A program made the translations under genes and the position numbers. The notes under the pieces are model-generated. The model was not told the DNA's origin, did no database searches, and worked only from the letters and a program-made list of their open reading frames with translations. Positions 35,209 to 43,775 of a DNA stretch of 64,000 nucleotides are shown piece after piece (position 1 is the stretch's first letter; each line of letters opens with the position of its first letter). Source of the stretch: Streptomyces buecherae (GTDB lineage Bacteria > Actinomycetota > Actinomycetes > Streptomycetales > Streptomycetaceae); assembly GCF_014295035.1 (NCBI RefSeq), contig NZ_CP060404.1:7604501-7668500 (forward strand). The letters run 5' to 3'.

Positions 35209-35630
35209 GCGGCTTCCTCGGGGTGGGGGTGGGAGGCAGCGGTCGGAGCCCGTCGAGCGCCGCTGACGCTGCCCGGTGGCGCGCCTGGTCCGGGGCGCCC
35301 GACCTAGCACCCTAACCCCCTCCCACCAGGCATGTCGCACGCCCCGGCGGCATCCGGCCCGGCTCGCGGGCCGGGCCGCCGCGCCAGGTGGACCCGACCC
35401 CGGCCGGCCCGCCCGCCGCCTTCCGCACGCCGGCCGGCGGGTCGCGGCGCCGCAACGCGGGCAACACGCCCCTTGTGCAGACGACGACGCCAGCCCCCAC
35501 TCACCGGGCGCCCCGCCGCGCCGGCCCGCCGCCGGCCCGGGCACGACCGCCCCGCACGCCCCCGGCCACCGACCCGCCCCATGCACCCGGCGGGACACCC
35601 CAGCCACCAACCCGAGGAAGGGAGGCCCGG
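35209..35630. promoter_or_regulatory. divergent promoter region, monooxygenase / sugar ABC operon
   Basis: A 422-base gap of mostly GC-rich sequence. The frame of the ABC ATPase is open upstream, but it encodes a Pro/Arg-rich string without family character. The GAAGGGAGG ribosome site fixes the start at 35631. A slightly AT-richer patch at 35305-35330 could be the promoter. I see no clear LacI-type palindrome. Confidence 0.3.
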
Positions 35631-37370
35631 ATGGTGCCGCAGGCCGAACCAGACGCCCCGCACGTGCTGCGCGTGGCGGGCATCCGCAAGACGTTCCCCG
35701 GCGTGGTCGCGCTCGACGGCGTCGACTTCGACCTCCGCGCCGGCGAGGTCCACGTGCTGCTCGGCGAGAACGGAGCGGGCAAGAGCACGCTGATCAAGAT
35801 CCTGTCCGGCGCGCACCGCCCCGACGCCGGGCGGATCGTGCTGGACGGCACGCCGGTGCGGCTCAGCGGACCGAGGGACGCGGAGCGCCTCGGCATCGCC
35901 ACCATCTACCAGGAACTGGCCCAGGTGCCCGAACTGAGCGTGGCCGAGAACCTCTTCCTCGGCCGCCCACCGCGCCGCCTCGGCCTCGTCGACCGCCGGC
36001 GCATGGTGGCGGACGCCGCCCGGCTCCTGGACCGCGCCGGGGTGCCCGTCGACTCCCGGGCCCGGATACGCGACCTGGGCATCGCCCACCGCCAGTTGGT
36101 GGAGATCGCGCGGGCGCTCGGACGCGACGCCCGCGTCCTGATCATGGACGAGCCCACCGCCGCGCTCACCGGGGCCGAGGTCGACCGGCTCTTCCACCGG
36201 GTGCGCGCGCTGCGCGCGAACGGCGTCGCCGTCGTCTTCATCACCCACCACCTGGAGGAGATCGCCGCCATCGGCGACCGCGTCACCGTGCTGCGCGACG
36301 GACGCAGCGTCGCCCAGGTCCCGGCCCAGACCGACCGGGACACCCTGGTCCGCCTGATGGTGGGGCGCGCCATCGAACAGCAGTACCCGCGCGCGAGCAG
36401 CGCCCCCGACCGGCCCGGCCGGCCGCTGCTCAGCGTCGCCGGCCTCACCCGGGCCGGCAGCTTCCACGACGTGAGCTTCGAGGTGCGGGCCGGGGAGGTG
36501 GTGGCGCTGGCCGGGCTCGTCGGCGCGGGGCGCACCGAGGTCGTACGGGCCGTCTTCGGCGCCGACCCGTACGACGCGGGCAGCGTCGCGGTGCTCGGCC
36601 GGCGCCTGCCACCGCGCGACGTCGGCGCCGCGCTGCGCGCCGGCATCGGCCTGGTGCCCGAGGACCGCAAGGGGCAGGGGCTGCTGCTCGACGCCTCGGT
36701 GGCGGACAACCTGGGCCTGGTCACGCTGCGCGGTGCCACCCGCGCCGGCCTCGTGGACCGGGCGGCCCAGCGCGCTGCGGCGACCCGCGTCGCCGACCGG
36801 CTCGCGATCCGCACGGTCGGGCTCGACCACCCCGTGCACACGCTCTCCGGCGGCAACCAGCAGAAGGTCGTCATCGGCAAGTGGCTGCTCGCCGAGAGCG
36901 GGGTGCTCATCCTGGACGAGCCGACCCGCGGCATCGACGTGGCCGCCAAGGTCGAGATCTACCGCCTCGTCAACGAACTCACCGCGGCGGGCCGGGCCGT
37001 CCTCATGGTCTCCAGCGACCTGCCCGAGGTGCTGGGCATGAGCGACCGGGTGCTGGTCATGGCCCAGGGCCGGATAGCCGGCGAACTCGACGCGCGGGAG
37101 GCGACCCAGGACGCCGTCATGGCCCTGGCCGTGGGCGCCACCACCGCGCACAGCCCCACCGACCCGGCGGACCCAGCTATTCCGTCCGACCCAGCCGACC
37201 GGGCTCATCCAGCCGATACCGAGCGGGCCAACCCGGCCGAGCCCGCCAGGCCCGGCAAGGCAACCAGGACCAGCGAGGCAACCAAAGCCACCAGGACCAA
37301 AGCCACCAGGACCAAGGCCACCGACAAGACCAACAAGACCGACAAGAAGGGGGACTCCGATGGCCGCTGA
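35631..37370 (+). CDS. rbsA: sugar ABC transporter ATP-binding protein (RbsA-like)
   Basis: A 579-residue double-ATPase of the CUT2/ribose group. The first domain has Walker A GENGAGKST (Lys51) and Walker B LIMDEPTAAL. The second has the degenerate Walker A GLVGAGRTEVV typical of RbsA, and LSGGNQQKVVIGKWL with LILDEPTRGID. After about residue 505 a low-complexity tail follows, rich in Pro/Ala/Asp then Lys/Ala/Thr, made of 15-bp DNA repeats and unusual for RbsA. It overlaps the permease gene by 11 bases. The sugar is inferred to be ribose from the ribokinase downstream. Confidence 0.88.
   Translation: MVPQAEPDAPHVLRVAGIRKTFPGVVALDGVDFDLRAGEVHVLLGENGAGKSTLIKILSGAHRPDAGRIVLDGTPVRLSGPRDAERLGIATIYQELAQVPELSVAENLFLGRPPRRLGLVDRRRMVADAARLLDRAGVPVDSRARIRDLGIAHRQLVEIARALGRDARVLIMDEPTAALTGAEVDRLFHRVRALRANGVAVVFITHHLEEIAAIGDRVTVLRDGRSVAQVPAQTDRDTLVRLMVGRAIEQQYPRASSAPDRPGRPLLSVAGLTRAGSFHDVSFEVRAGEVVALAGLVGAGRTEVVRAVFGADPYDAGSVAVLGRRLPPRDVGAALRAGIGLVPEDRKGQGLLLDASVADNLGLVTLRGATRAGLVDRAAQRAAATRVADRLAIRTVGLDHPVHTLSGGNQQKVVIGKWLLAESGVLILDEPTRGIDVAAKVEIYRLVNELTAAGRAVLMVSSDLPEVLGMSDRVLVMAQGRIAGELDAREATQDAVMALAVGATTAHSPTDPADPAIPSDPADRAHPADTERANPAEPARPGKATRTSEATKATRTKATRTKATDKTNKTDKKGDSDGR
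37287..37316. repeat. 15-bp tandem repeat in the 3' end of rbsA
   Basis: Two adjacent GCCACCAGGACCAA(A/G) units, with degenerate copies on either side (from 37259), encoding AlaThrArgThrLys in the ATPase tail. Confidence 0.75.
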
Positions 37371-39318
37371 CACGGGGTACGAGGCCGACGCGGCGGGGGC
37401 GCGCGCCGGGGCTGAGCGCGCGGTCCGCCTGCTGCTCGACAACGGCGCGCTGACGGCCCTGGTCGTGCTGGTCGCCGCGCTGTCGCTGCTGTCCGGCGAC
37501 TTCCTCACCGCCGAGAACCTGCGCAACGTGGGCGTCCAGGCGGCCGTCACGGCCGTCCTCGCCTTCGGCGTCACCTTCGTCATCGTCACCGCCGGCATCG
37601 ACCTGTCGGTCGGCTCGGTGGCCGCGCTCTCGGCGATCGTGCTGGCCTGGGCCGCGACCACGCACGGGTTGCCCGTGTGGCTGGCCGTGCCGCTCGCCCT
37701 CGCCACCGGCGTCGGCTGCGGGCTGGTCAGCGGGGCGCTGATCGCCTTCGGCAAGCTGCCGCCGTTCATCGCCACGCTCGCGATGCTCTCCATCGCCCGC
37801 GGTCTGTCGCTGGTCGTCTCGCAGGGTAGCCCCGTCGAACTGCCCGACCCGCTCAGCACGCTCGGCGACACCCTCGGAGGCTGGCTGCCGGTGCCCGTAC
37901 TCGTCATGCTCGTCGCGGGCCTGCTCACCGCCGGCGTGCTCGGCCGCGCGTACACCGGGCGGGCCATGTACGCCATCGGCGGCAACGAGGAGGCGGCCCA
38001 CCTCTCGGGTGTCCGGGTGCGGCGTCACAAGATCGTCGCGTACGTCCTGAGCGGCGCCCTCGCCGCCGTCGCCGGCGTGCTGCTGGCCGCGCGGCTCTCG
38101 TCGGCCCAGCCGCAGGCCGGCGACGGGTACGAACTCGACGCGATCGCCGCCGTCGTCATCGGCGGCGCCAGCCTCGCCGGCGGCGTCGGCAGGGCGTCCG
38201 GCACCCTGATCGGCGCGCTGATCCTCGCCGTGCTCCGCAACGGGCTCAACCTCCTTGAGGTCTCCACGTTCTGGCAGCACGTCGTCATCGGCGCGGTCAT
38301 CGCGCTGGCCGTCCTCCTCGACACCGCGCGCCGGCGTGCCGGGGCCCGCCCCGCCGCGCCCGGTGCCACGGGCGGCGGCCAGGGGCCGCGCCACCGCTGG
38401 CTGACCGGCGCGCCGCTCCGGCTCGGGGTGGCCGCCGTGGTGGTCGCGGCCGTGGTCGTCGGCGCCGCGCTGCGCGACCCCGACCCGGGCGGCGGCACCA
38501 GGGTCGGCCTCTCGCTCTCCACCCTCAACAACCCGTTCTTCGTCCAGCTCAAGGCGGGCGCGCGGGAGGAGGCCGAGGCCGCCGGGGTGCGGCTCCAGGT
38601 CACCGACGCGCAGAACGACGCCTCCCAACAGGCCAACCACGTCCAGAACTTCCTCAGCAAGCAGATGGACGCGATCGTCGTCAACCCGGTGGACTCGCAG
38701 GCCGCGGGCCCCGCGGTCAAGGGGGCCGTGGCGCGCGGCGTCCCCGTGGTGGCCGCCGACCGGGGTGTGACCGGGGCGCCCACCCTGACCCTCGTCGCCT
38801 CCGACAACGTGGGCGGCGGCCGGCTCGCCGCGCGCGAGCTGGCCCGCCGACTCGGCGGCCGGGGCACCGTCGTCGTCCTCCAGGGCACCCCGGGCACCTC
38901 CGCCGCCCGCGAGCGCGGCAAGGGCTTCACCGACGGCATCGCCGCCTACCCCGGCATCAAGGTCGTCGGCCGGCAGTCCGCCGACTTCGACCGCGCCAAG
39001 GGGCTGGACGTGACCACCAACCTGCTCCAGTCACACCCCGGCGTCGACGGCGTCTTCGCGGAGAACGACGAGATGGCGCTCGGCGCCGTCAAGGCCCTGG
39101 GCGCCAGGGCCGGCACGTCCGTCGAGGTCGTGGGCTTCGACGGCACGCCCGAGGCGCTGCGGGCGGTGCGCGGCGGCACGCTGGCCGCCACCGTCGCCCA
39201 GCAACCGCGCGAACTGGGTCGCCTCGCGGTACGCAACGCCATCCGGCTCGCCCGGGGCGAGAGCCCACGTCGTACGGTCAAGGTGCCGGTGAAGGTGGTC
39301 GCCGCGCGCCCGCGCTGA
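37360..39318 (+). CDS. fused sugar ABC permease and substrate-binding protein (RbsC-RbsB)
   Basis: A 652-residue fusion. Residues about 25-330 are an RbsC-type permease with 8-10 helices and motifs VIVTAGIDLSVGSVAALSAI and AIGGNEEAAHLSGV. A linker leads to one further helix (about 363-380, LGVAAVVVAAVVVGAAL), after which residues 386-652 are a complete ribose-type binding protein (VGLSLSTLNNPFFVQLKAGA, DAIVVNPVDSQAAGPAV, GVFAENDEMALGAVKAL, VEVVGFDGTPEAL). The binder is thus tethered outside the membrane by its own anchor instead of being a separate lipoprotein. It is co-translated with rbsA and followed by ribokinase. Confidence 0.9.
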   Translation: MAADTGYEADAAGARAGAERAVRLLLDNGALTALVVLVAALSLLSGDFLTAENLRNVGVQAAVTAVLAFGVTFVIVTAGIDLSVGSVAALSAIVLAWAATTHGLPVWLAVPLALATGVGCGLVSGALIAFGKLPPFIATLAMLSIARGLSLVVSQGSPVELPDPLSTLGDTLGGWLPVPVLVMLVAGLLTAGVLGRAYTGRAMYAIGGNEEAAHLSGVRVRRHKIVAYVLSGALAAVAGVLLAARLSSAQPQAGDGYELDAIAAVVIGGASLAGGVGRASGTLIGALILAVLRNGLNLLEVSTFWQHVVIGAVIALAVLLDTARRRAGARPAAPGATGGGQGPRHRWLTGAPLRLGVAAVVVAAVVVGAALRDPDPGGGTRVGLSLSTLNNPFFVQLKAGAREEAEAAGVRLQVTDAQNDASQQANHVQNFLSKQMDAIVVNPVDSQAAGPAVKGAVARGVPVVAADRGVTGAPTLTLVASDNVGGGRLAARELARRLGGRGTVVVLQGTPGTSAARERGKGFTDGIAAYPGIKVVGRQSADFDRAKGLDVTTNLLQSHPGVDGVFAENDEMALGAVKALGARAGTSVEVVGFDGTPEALRAVRGGTLAATVAQQPRELGRLAVRNAIRLARGESPRRTVKVPVKVVAARPR

Positions 39319-39382
39319 ACCGGGCGCGGCGGCCTCCGGTGAACCCAGCGACGAGGCCCGCGAGGGCGGACAAGGACGTGAC

Positions 39383-40303
39383 GTGCTGACGGAAGGCCAT
39401 GACCTGGTGGTCGTCGGGTCGGCCAACGCCGACCTGGTGATCGGCGTACGGCGACGACCCGCGGCGGGGGAGACCGTGCTCGGTTCCGACCTGGCGACCT
39501 ATCCGGGCGGCAAGGGAGGCAACCAGGCCGTGGCCGCCGCCCGCCTGGGCGCGCGCACCGCGCTGCTCGCGCGGGTCGGCGACGACGCGCACGGCCGCCT
39601 GCTGCTCGACACCCAGCGCGCGGCAGGCGTGGACACGCGCCCGGTGCTGGTGGGCGGCGCCCCCACCGGCGTCGCGCTGATCACCGTGGACCCCTCGGGC
39701 GACAACAGCATCGTCGTCTCGCCCGGCGCCAACGCCCGCCTGACGCCGGCCGACATCGAGGCGGCGGCGCCCCTGCTGGCCGCGGCCCGGGTGGTCTCGC
39801 TCCAGTTGGAGATCCCGCTGGAGACGGTCGCGGCGGCGGTACGGGCCGTCGGCCCGGACACCCGGGTGGTGCTCAACCCGTCGCCGCCCGCGCCGCTGCC
39901 GTCCGACGTGCTGGCCGCCTGCGACCCGCTGGTGGTCAACGAGCACGAGGCGCGCTCGCTGCTCGACGGGGACCCGGCGGGGGCGGGAGACGACCCGGCG
40001 GCCTGGGCGACGGCCCTCCTGGGGCGCGGCTCGCGCTCCGTGGTCATCACGCTGGGCCCGGCCGGCGCCCTCGCCGTCGACCGGCGAGGCCGGACCAGGG
40101 TGCCCGGCGTCCCGGTCGAGGCGGTGGACACCACGGGCGCGGGCGACGCCTTCACCGGCGCTCTGGCCTGGCGCCTCGGCACGGGCGACGACCTGGCGAC
40201 GGCGGTGCGGTACGCCGTGCGGGTGGGCGCGGCGGCCGTCACCAGGCCGGGCGCCCAGCGGTCCTACCCCACCGCGGCCGAGGTCGCCGCACTGCCCGAC
40301 TAG
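39383..40303 (+). CDS. rbsK: ribokinase
   Basis: A 306-residue PfkB-family sugar kinase. Signatures include VVGSANADLVIGV, the substrate motif YPGGKGGNQAVAAARLGA near the N-terminus, PGANARLTPADI, and the catalytic DTTGAGDAFTGALAW near residue 250. It phosphorylates ribose to ribose-5-phosphate after import by the preceding ABC transporter. A GTG start has a weak GGAC-type ribosome site. No rbsD mutarotase or LacI regulator accompanies it. Confidence 0.9.
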   Translation: MLTEGHDLVVVGSANADLVIGVRRRPAAGETVLGSDLATYPGGKGGNQAVAAARLGARTALLARVGDDAHGRLLLDTQRAAGVDTRPVLVGGAPTGVALITVDPSGDNSIVVSPGANARLTPADIEAAAPLLAAARVVSLQLEIPLETVAAAVRAVGPDTRVVLNPSPPAPLPSDVLAACDPLVVNEHEARSLLDGDPAGAGDDPAAWATALLGRGSRSVVITLGPAGALAVDRRGRTRVPGVPVEAVDTTGAGDAFTGALAWRLGTGDDLATAVRYAVRVGAAAVTRPGAQRSYPTAAEVAALPD

Positions 40304-40498
40304 CCTCGGCCCGCCCGCGCCCGGCCCCACTCGCGGCCCGCCCCGCCCGTGGCCCGGCCCGCTCCGTGCGGGGCGCGCGTGGGGCGGTGCGAAGCCACTG
40401 CCAGGCGGCTGTCCGTGCCTCGGTGCCCACGCCCCGTGTCCCGGTGTCCGAGCCGGCCGTCATGGCGCGGGGCACCGACACGCGGTGACGACCGGTCG

Positions 40499-40558
40499 AC
40501 GGCCCCGGCGCGTGCGCGGCTTCCGCGAGGAGGCCGGCCCCACCACTGCCGGGGCCGT
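40499..40558. terminator. hairpin between ribokinase and nitrilase
   Basis: The 11-bp arms ACGGCCCCGGC (40499-40509) and the complement (40548-40558) are perfect but span a 38-base loop. The site lies directly after the minus-strand nitrilase stop and 195 bases after ribokinase. Confidence 0.45.
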
Positions 40559-40560
40559 AC

Positions 40561-41499
40561 TCAGGAGCGGTACGTGACGGCAGCGCGGGCGGACTCGTCG
40601 ACGCGCAGGGCGAAGACGTCGGGGCGGGCGTAGTGGCCGGTGGCGTCGAAGTCGAAGCGGGCCCGCGCGAGGTCGTCCAGGTCCAGCGTGGCCGTCAGGA
40701 TGCCCTCGCCGTCGCGCAGCGGCCCCGCCAGCACCTCGCCGAGCGGGGAGACGATGACGGAGCCGCCGTTGATCAGGACCGTGTCCGGCGCGTCACCCTG
40801 CACCGGGCGGAGGTCGGCCGGCAGGGCGTCGCGGCGCAGGTACGGGTTGGCGCTCAGCACGAAGCAGCGTCCCTCCACGGCGACGTGCCGCATCGTGGCC
40901 TGCCAGGCGTCGCGGTCATCGACGGTCGGCGCGCACCACAGGTCCACCCCCTTCGCGTACATCGCGGTACGGAACAACGGCATGTAGTTCTCCCAGCAGA
41001 TGGCCGCGCCCAGGCGTCCGGCGCCGGTGTCGATGACGGGGAGGGTGGAGCCGTCGCCCTGGCCCCACAGACAGCGCTCGGCGGCGGTCGGCATCAGCTT
41101 GCGGTGCAGGCCGAGATAGCCGTCGGGACCGAAGAAGAGCGCGACGCAGTAGAGCGTGCCCCCCTGCCGCTCGATCGCGCCGACCACGGCGTGGCAGGCG
41201 AGTTCACGGGTGACGGCGGCCAGCGTCGCCACCTCGGGGCCCGGGACCTCGATGGCCGCGGCGTGGTAGCGGCGGAAGAGGTCGCGCCCCTCCGGGGTGC
41301 GACTGCCGACCGGGACGCCGAAGTCCAGACCCTTGGGATAGCCCCCGACGAACGCCTCGGGGAAGACGACGACCTCCGCGCCCCGCCGGCTGACGGCCTC
41401 GCGCAGGAGTTCGTCGGCCCGGGCCAGCGCGGCGGGGGTGTCGAAGAGGGGGGCCGCCGCCTGGACGACGGCGGCGGTCACGGTGCGAGCAGGTGTCAT
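40561..41499 (-). CDS. nitrilase
   Basis: A 312-residue carbon-nitrogen hydrolase. The triad Glu48 (FPEAFVGGYPKG), Lys134 (HRKLMPT) and Cys168 (AICWENYMP) is intact, and the CWEN sequence with following YMPLFR is typical of true nitrilases, which convert nitriles to acids and ammonia. The length matches nitrilases. It is divergent from a threonine-synthase-like gene, so a pathway involving an amino-acid-derived nitrile is possible but unproven. Confidence 0.87.
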   Translation of the reverse strand: MTPARTVTAAVVQAAAPLFDTPAALARADELLREAVSRRGAEVVVFPEAFVGGYPKGLDFGVPVGSRTPEGRDLFRRYHAAAIEVPGPEVATLAAVTRELACHAVVGAIERQGGTLYCVALFFGPDGYLGLHRKLMPTAAERCLWGQGDGSTLPVIDTGAGRLGAAICWENYMPLFRTAMYAKGVDLWCAPTVDDRDAWQATMRHVAVEGRCFVLSANPYLRRDALPADLRPVQGDAPDTVLINGGSVIVSPLGEVLAGPLRDGEGILTATLDLDDLARARFDFDATGHYARPDVFALRVDESARAAVTYRS

Positions 41500-41675
41500 G
41501 CCGCGACGGTAGGAACCGCTCGCCCATCCGGCAACACCGCGCCGCCGCCCCGGCGTCGTACGCCCCGCCAAGCCCCGACCACCATGCGCCCGCCCCGCCG
41601 CGCACCCCTCACCGACCCCGGCGACCCCCCCCGTCCGAGACCGCGCCGGGGCTCCACGCCCTAGGCTCGGGGGGC

Positions 41676-42902
41676 GTGACCCCTCCCAGCACGCTGGCCA
41701 CCGCCCAGCGCTCACTCGGTGACCCGGACATCCGCTATCCGCTGTGGCCCGCGCTGACCCGCGGCTGCCCCCGGACCAGTACCGACACGCTCTCCTATCC
41801 GGTCGACGTCGACTACGCGTACGAGCGCGTGGACACCGCCCTGTTCGAGCCGGGGTACGCCGCGCGGCACGGCATCCCGCGGGGCGCGGGCATCGAGCGG
41901 TGGGCGCCCCTGCTGCCGCCGCTGGACGCGCCGAGCCTCGGCGAAGGCGGCACCCCGCTCATCGAGGTCGCACCCGGCGTCCACGTCAAGGACGAGGCGC
42001 GCAACCCCACCTGGAGCCACAAGGACCGGCTCAACCGCTGCACGACCAGCGCGGCGGTGCGGGCCGGCGCCCCGGGCGTCGTGGTCGCCTCGTCCGGCAA
42101 CCACGGCGCGGCGGCAGCGGCCTACGCGGCCCGGGCCGGGCTGCGCTGCGTGGTCTTCACCTCCACGGACACGCCCCCGGCCGTGGACGCGTTCCTGCAC
42201 GCGTACGGGGCGGTGGTGCTGCCGGTGCCCATCGACCACCGGTGGCCGCTGGTCCGCGAGGTCGTCGAGCACTGCGGGCTGCACCCGGTCAGCAACCTGA
42301 CGGCCACCCACACCGGACACGGCTACGGCGCCGAGGGCTACAAGACCATCGCGTACGAGATCCACGCCGAACTCGGGGCCCCCGCCGCCGTCTTCGTGCC
42401 CACGGGCTACGGCGAACTGCTCTACGGCGTCTGGAAGGGCTTCGCCGAACTCCAGCGCCTGGGCGTCACCGACTCCGTCCCCCGGATCTTCGCCTGCGAG
42501 CCGGCCGCCGGCGGCCCGCTGGCCGCGGCGGTGCGCGCCGGGGTGCCCGCGACCACGGTGGAGGTGGGTGACACCGACGCGTATGGCATCGACTGCTCCG
42601 TCGGCGGCTACCGAGGCGTCGTCGCGCTGCGCGCGAGCGAGGGCCGGCCACTGCTGCTGACCGACGACGAGATGCGGGCGGCGCAAGGCGAGTTGGCCGC
42701 CGCGGGGCTGTGGGTCGAGCTGTCGGCGGCGGCCGGCCTGGCGGGGTTGCGGCAGGTGGGTGACGTCGAGGGGCCGGTGGTGTGCGTCTCCACCTCAAGC
42801 GGCTTCAAGGACGTCTCCGTCGGCACGCGGACCAGCGAGCCGGTCGACCCGGCCTGGGACGAGGTCCGCCGCCGACTGCGCGCCGCCGGCATCGACGCCT
42901 GA
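41676..42902 (+). CDS. threonine synthase-like PLP enzyme
   Basis: A 408-residue fold-type II PLP enzyme. The cofactor Lys is Lys116 in WSHKDRLNRCT, followed by VVVASSGNHGAAAAAYAARAGL, the phosphate-cradling VPTGYGELLYGVWKGF and the final VCVSTSSGFKD. The sequence is short of the N-terminal beta-domain of bacterial ThrC and resembles a subgroup near cysteate synthase and threonine synthase; its real product is unknown. It starts at a GTG with a GGGGGG upstream. It is divergent from a nitrilase. Confidence 0.82.
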   Translation: MTPPSTLATAQRSLGDPDIRYPLWPALTRGCPRTSTDTLSYPVDVDYAYERVDTALFEPGYAARHGIPRGAGIERWAPLLPPLDAPSLGEGGTPLIEVAPGVHVKDEARNPTWSHKDRLNRCTTSAAVRAGAPGVVVASSGNHGAAAAAYAARAGLRCVVFTSTDTPPAVDAFLHAYGAVVLPVPIDHRWPLVREVVEHCGLHPVSNLTATHTGHGYGAEGYKTIAYEIHAELGAPAAVFVPTGYGELLYGVWKGFAELQRLGVTDSVPRIFACEPAAGGPLAAAVRAGVPATTVEVGDTDAYGIDCSVGGYRGVVALRASEGRPLLLTDDEMRAAQGELAAAGLWVELSAAAGLAGLRQVGDVEGPVVCVSTSSGFKDVSVGTRTSEPVDPAWDEVRRRLRAAGIDA

Positions 42903-42925
42903 GCCGGGCGCCGCCCGGCCCGGGA

Positions 42926-42965
42926 GCGCCCGCCCGCCCGCGCACCAGCGCGGACGGACGGGCGC
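42926..42965 (-). terminator. hairpin terminator for the lamin-tail gene
   Basis: An 18-bp stem (42926-42943 with 42948-42965) and a 4-base loop. Its two mismatches become G-U pairs only in the minus-strand transcript, so it fits the gene ending at 42979 better than the convergent one. Confidence 0.65.
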
Positions 42966-42978
42966 CGACGCGCGGGGT

Positions 42979-43437
42979 TCAGCAGTTCTTGTAGTCGTAG
43001 CGGGTGGAGTTGTACGAGCAGGTGTCCACGCGGCTGCCGGAGGACTTCCGCAGCGTCGCCGTGTCCCGGTCGTTGTTCCACACGTACGCCCGACGGTTCT
43101 GGTACTTCGTGGACGCGCTGTCCTTGCCGCGCCCGGTGCGGACCGTCACCGTCTTGCCGGCGCCCAGCGTGAAGGTGCCGAAGGTGTACTTGTGCCGCGA
43201 GGCGTCGGTGAGCGTCCAGCCCCGGAGGTTCACGCCACGGCTGGTCGAGTTCTTGATCTGCACGTACTCGGCGTTCAGGCTCCTGGTGGACCGGTCGTCC
43301 TTGCCGGGGCTGTCGTAGTAGATCTTGTGCAGGTGCACGGAGCCCGCCGCGTGGGCCTGCGCGGGCAGCAGCGGAACCAGCACGGCCCCGGCGACGGCGG
43401 CGGCGCAGGCGGCGGTGCGTATGGAGAGCGTTGACAT
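42979..43437 (-). CDS. secreted lamin-tail domain protein
   Basis: A 152-residue exported protein. The signal peptide is about 1-33 (AAVAGAVLVPLLPAQAHA). The mature part is one lamin-tail (LTD) immunoglobulin-like domain: LHKIYYDSPGKDDRSTRSLNAEYVQIKNSTSRGVNLRGWTLTD, FGTFTLGAGKTVTVRTG and WNNDRDTATL. It ends in two Cys that can bridge. Such domains are common in Streptomyces secretomes, often fused to nucleases; here it stands alone. Its role is unknown, possibly wall or matrix binding. AAGGA supports the start. Confidence 0.85.
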   Translation of the reverse strand: MSTLSIRTAACAAAVAGAVLVPLLPAQAHAAGSVHLHKIYYDSPGKDDRSTRSLNAEYVQIKNSTSRGVNLRGWTLTDASRHKYTFGTFTLGAGKTVTVRTGRGKDSASTKYQNRRAYVWNNDRDTATLRKSSGSRVDTCSYNSTRYDYKNC

Positions 43438-43775
43438 CAGGACATCCTTCAATCACGGCCGGGCACCCCCCTAGGTCCCCGGTGTGGAGATCACACTAAA
43501 GGCAGTTTCGGGAGAACCGGGCCATATCCGGGAAGTGCGCTGCGGGCCGCCATCTCCTGATAAAGCGAAGGATGCGGCCGACACCCCGCCCGCCACCCGT
43601 CACGGCGTGCCGCGCCCGTTCGTGCGGACACCCGCGCTCGGTTCGTGATCGGCCCTCTCCAGCCCCCCTTCGAACCGGCGGGCCGGAGCGCCGCCCGCGC
43701 CAGCGGCGGCGAAACGCGGCGACCCGCCCGTGGCGTACTCCCGTGGCGGCCCGCGCCACGGGATGCTGCCGTGGC
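43438..43775. promoter_or_regulatory. divergent promoter region, lamin-tail gene / dacB
   Basis: No gene is supported in these 338 bases. An AT-richer patch at 43490-43565 is the most likely promoter zone for the lamin-tail gene. The dacB frame is open for 68 codons upstream, but the sequence is Arg/Pro-rich filler. Confidence 0.3.
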
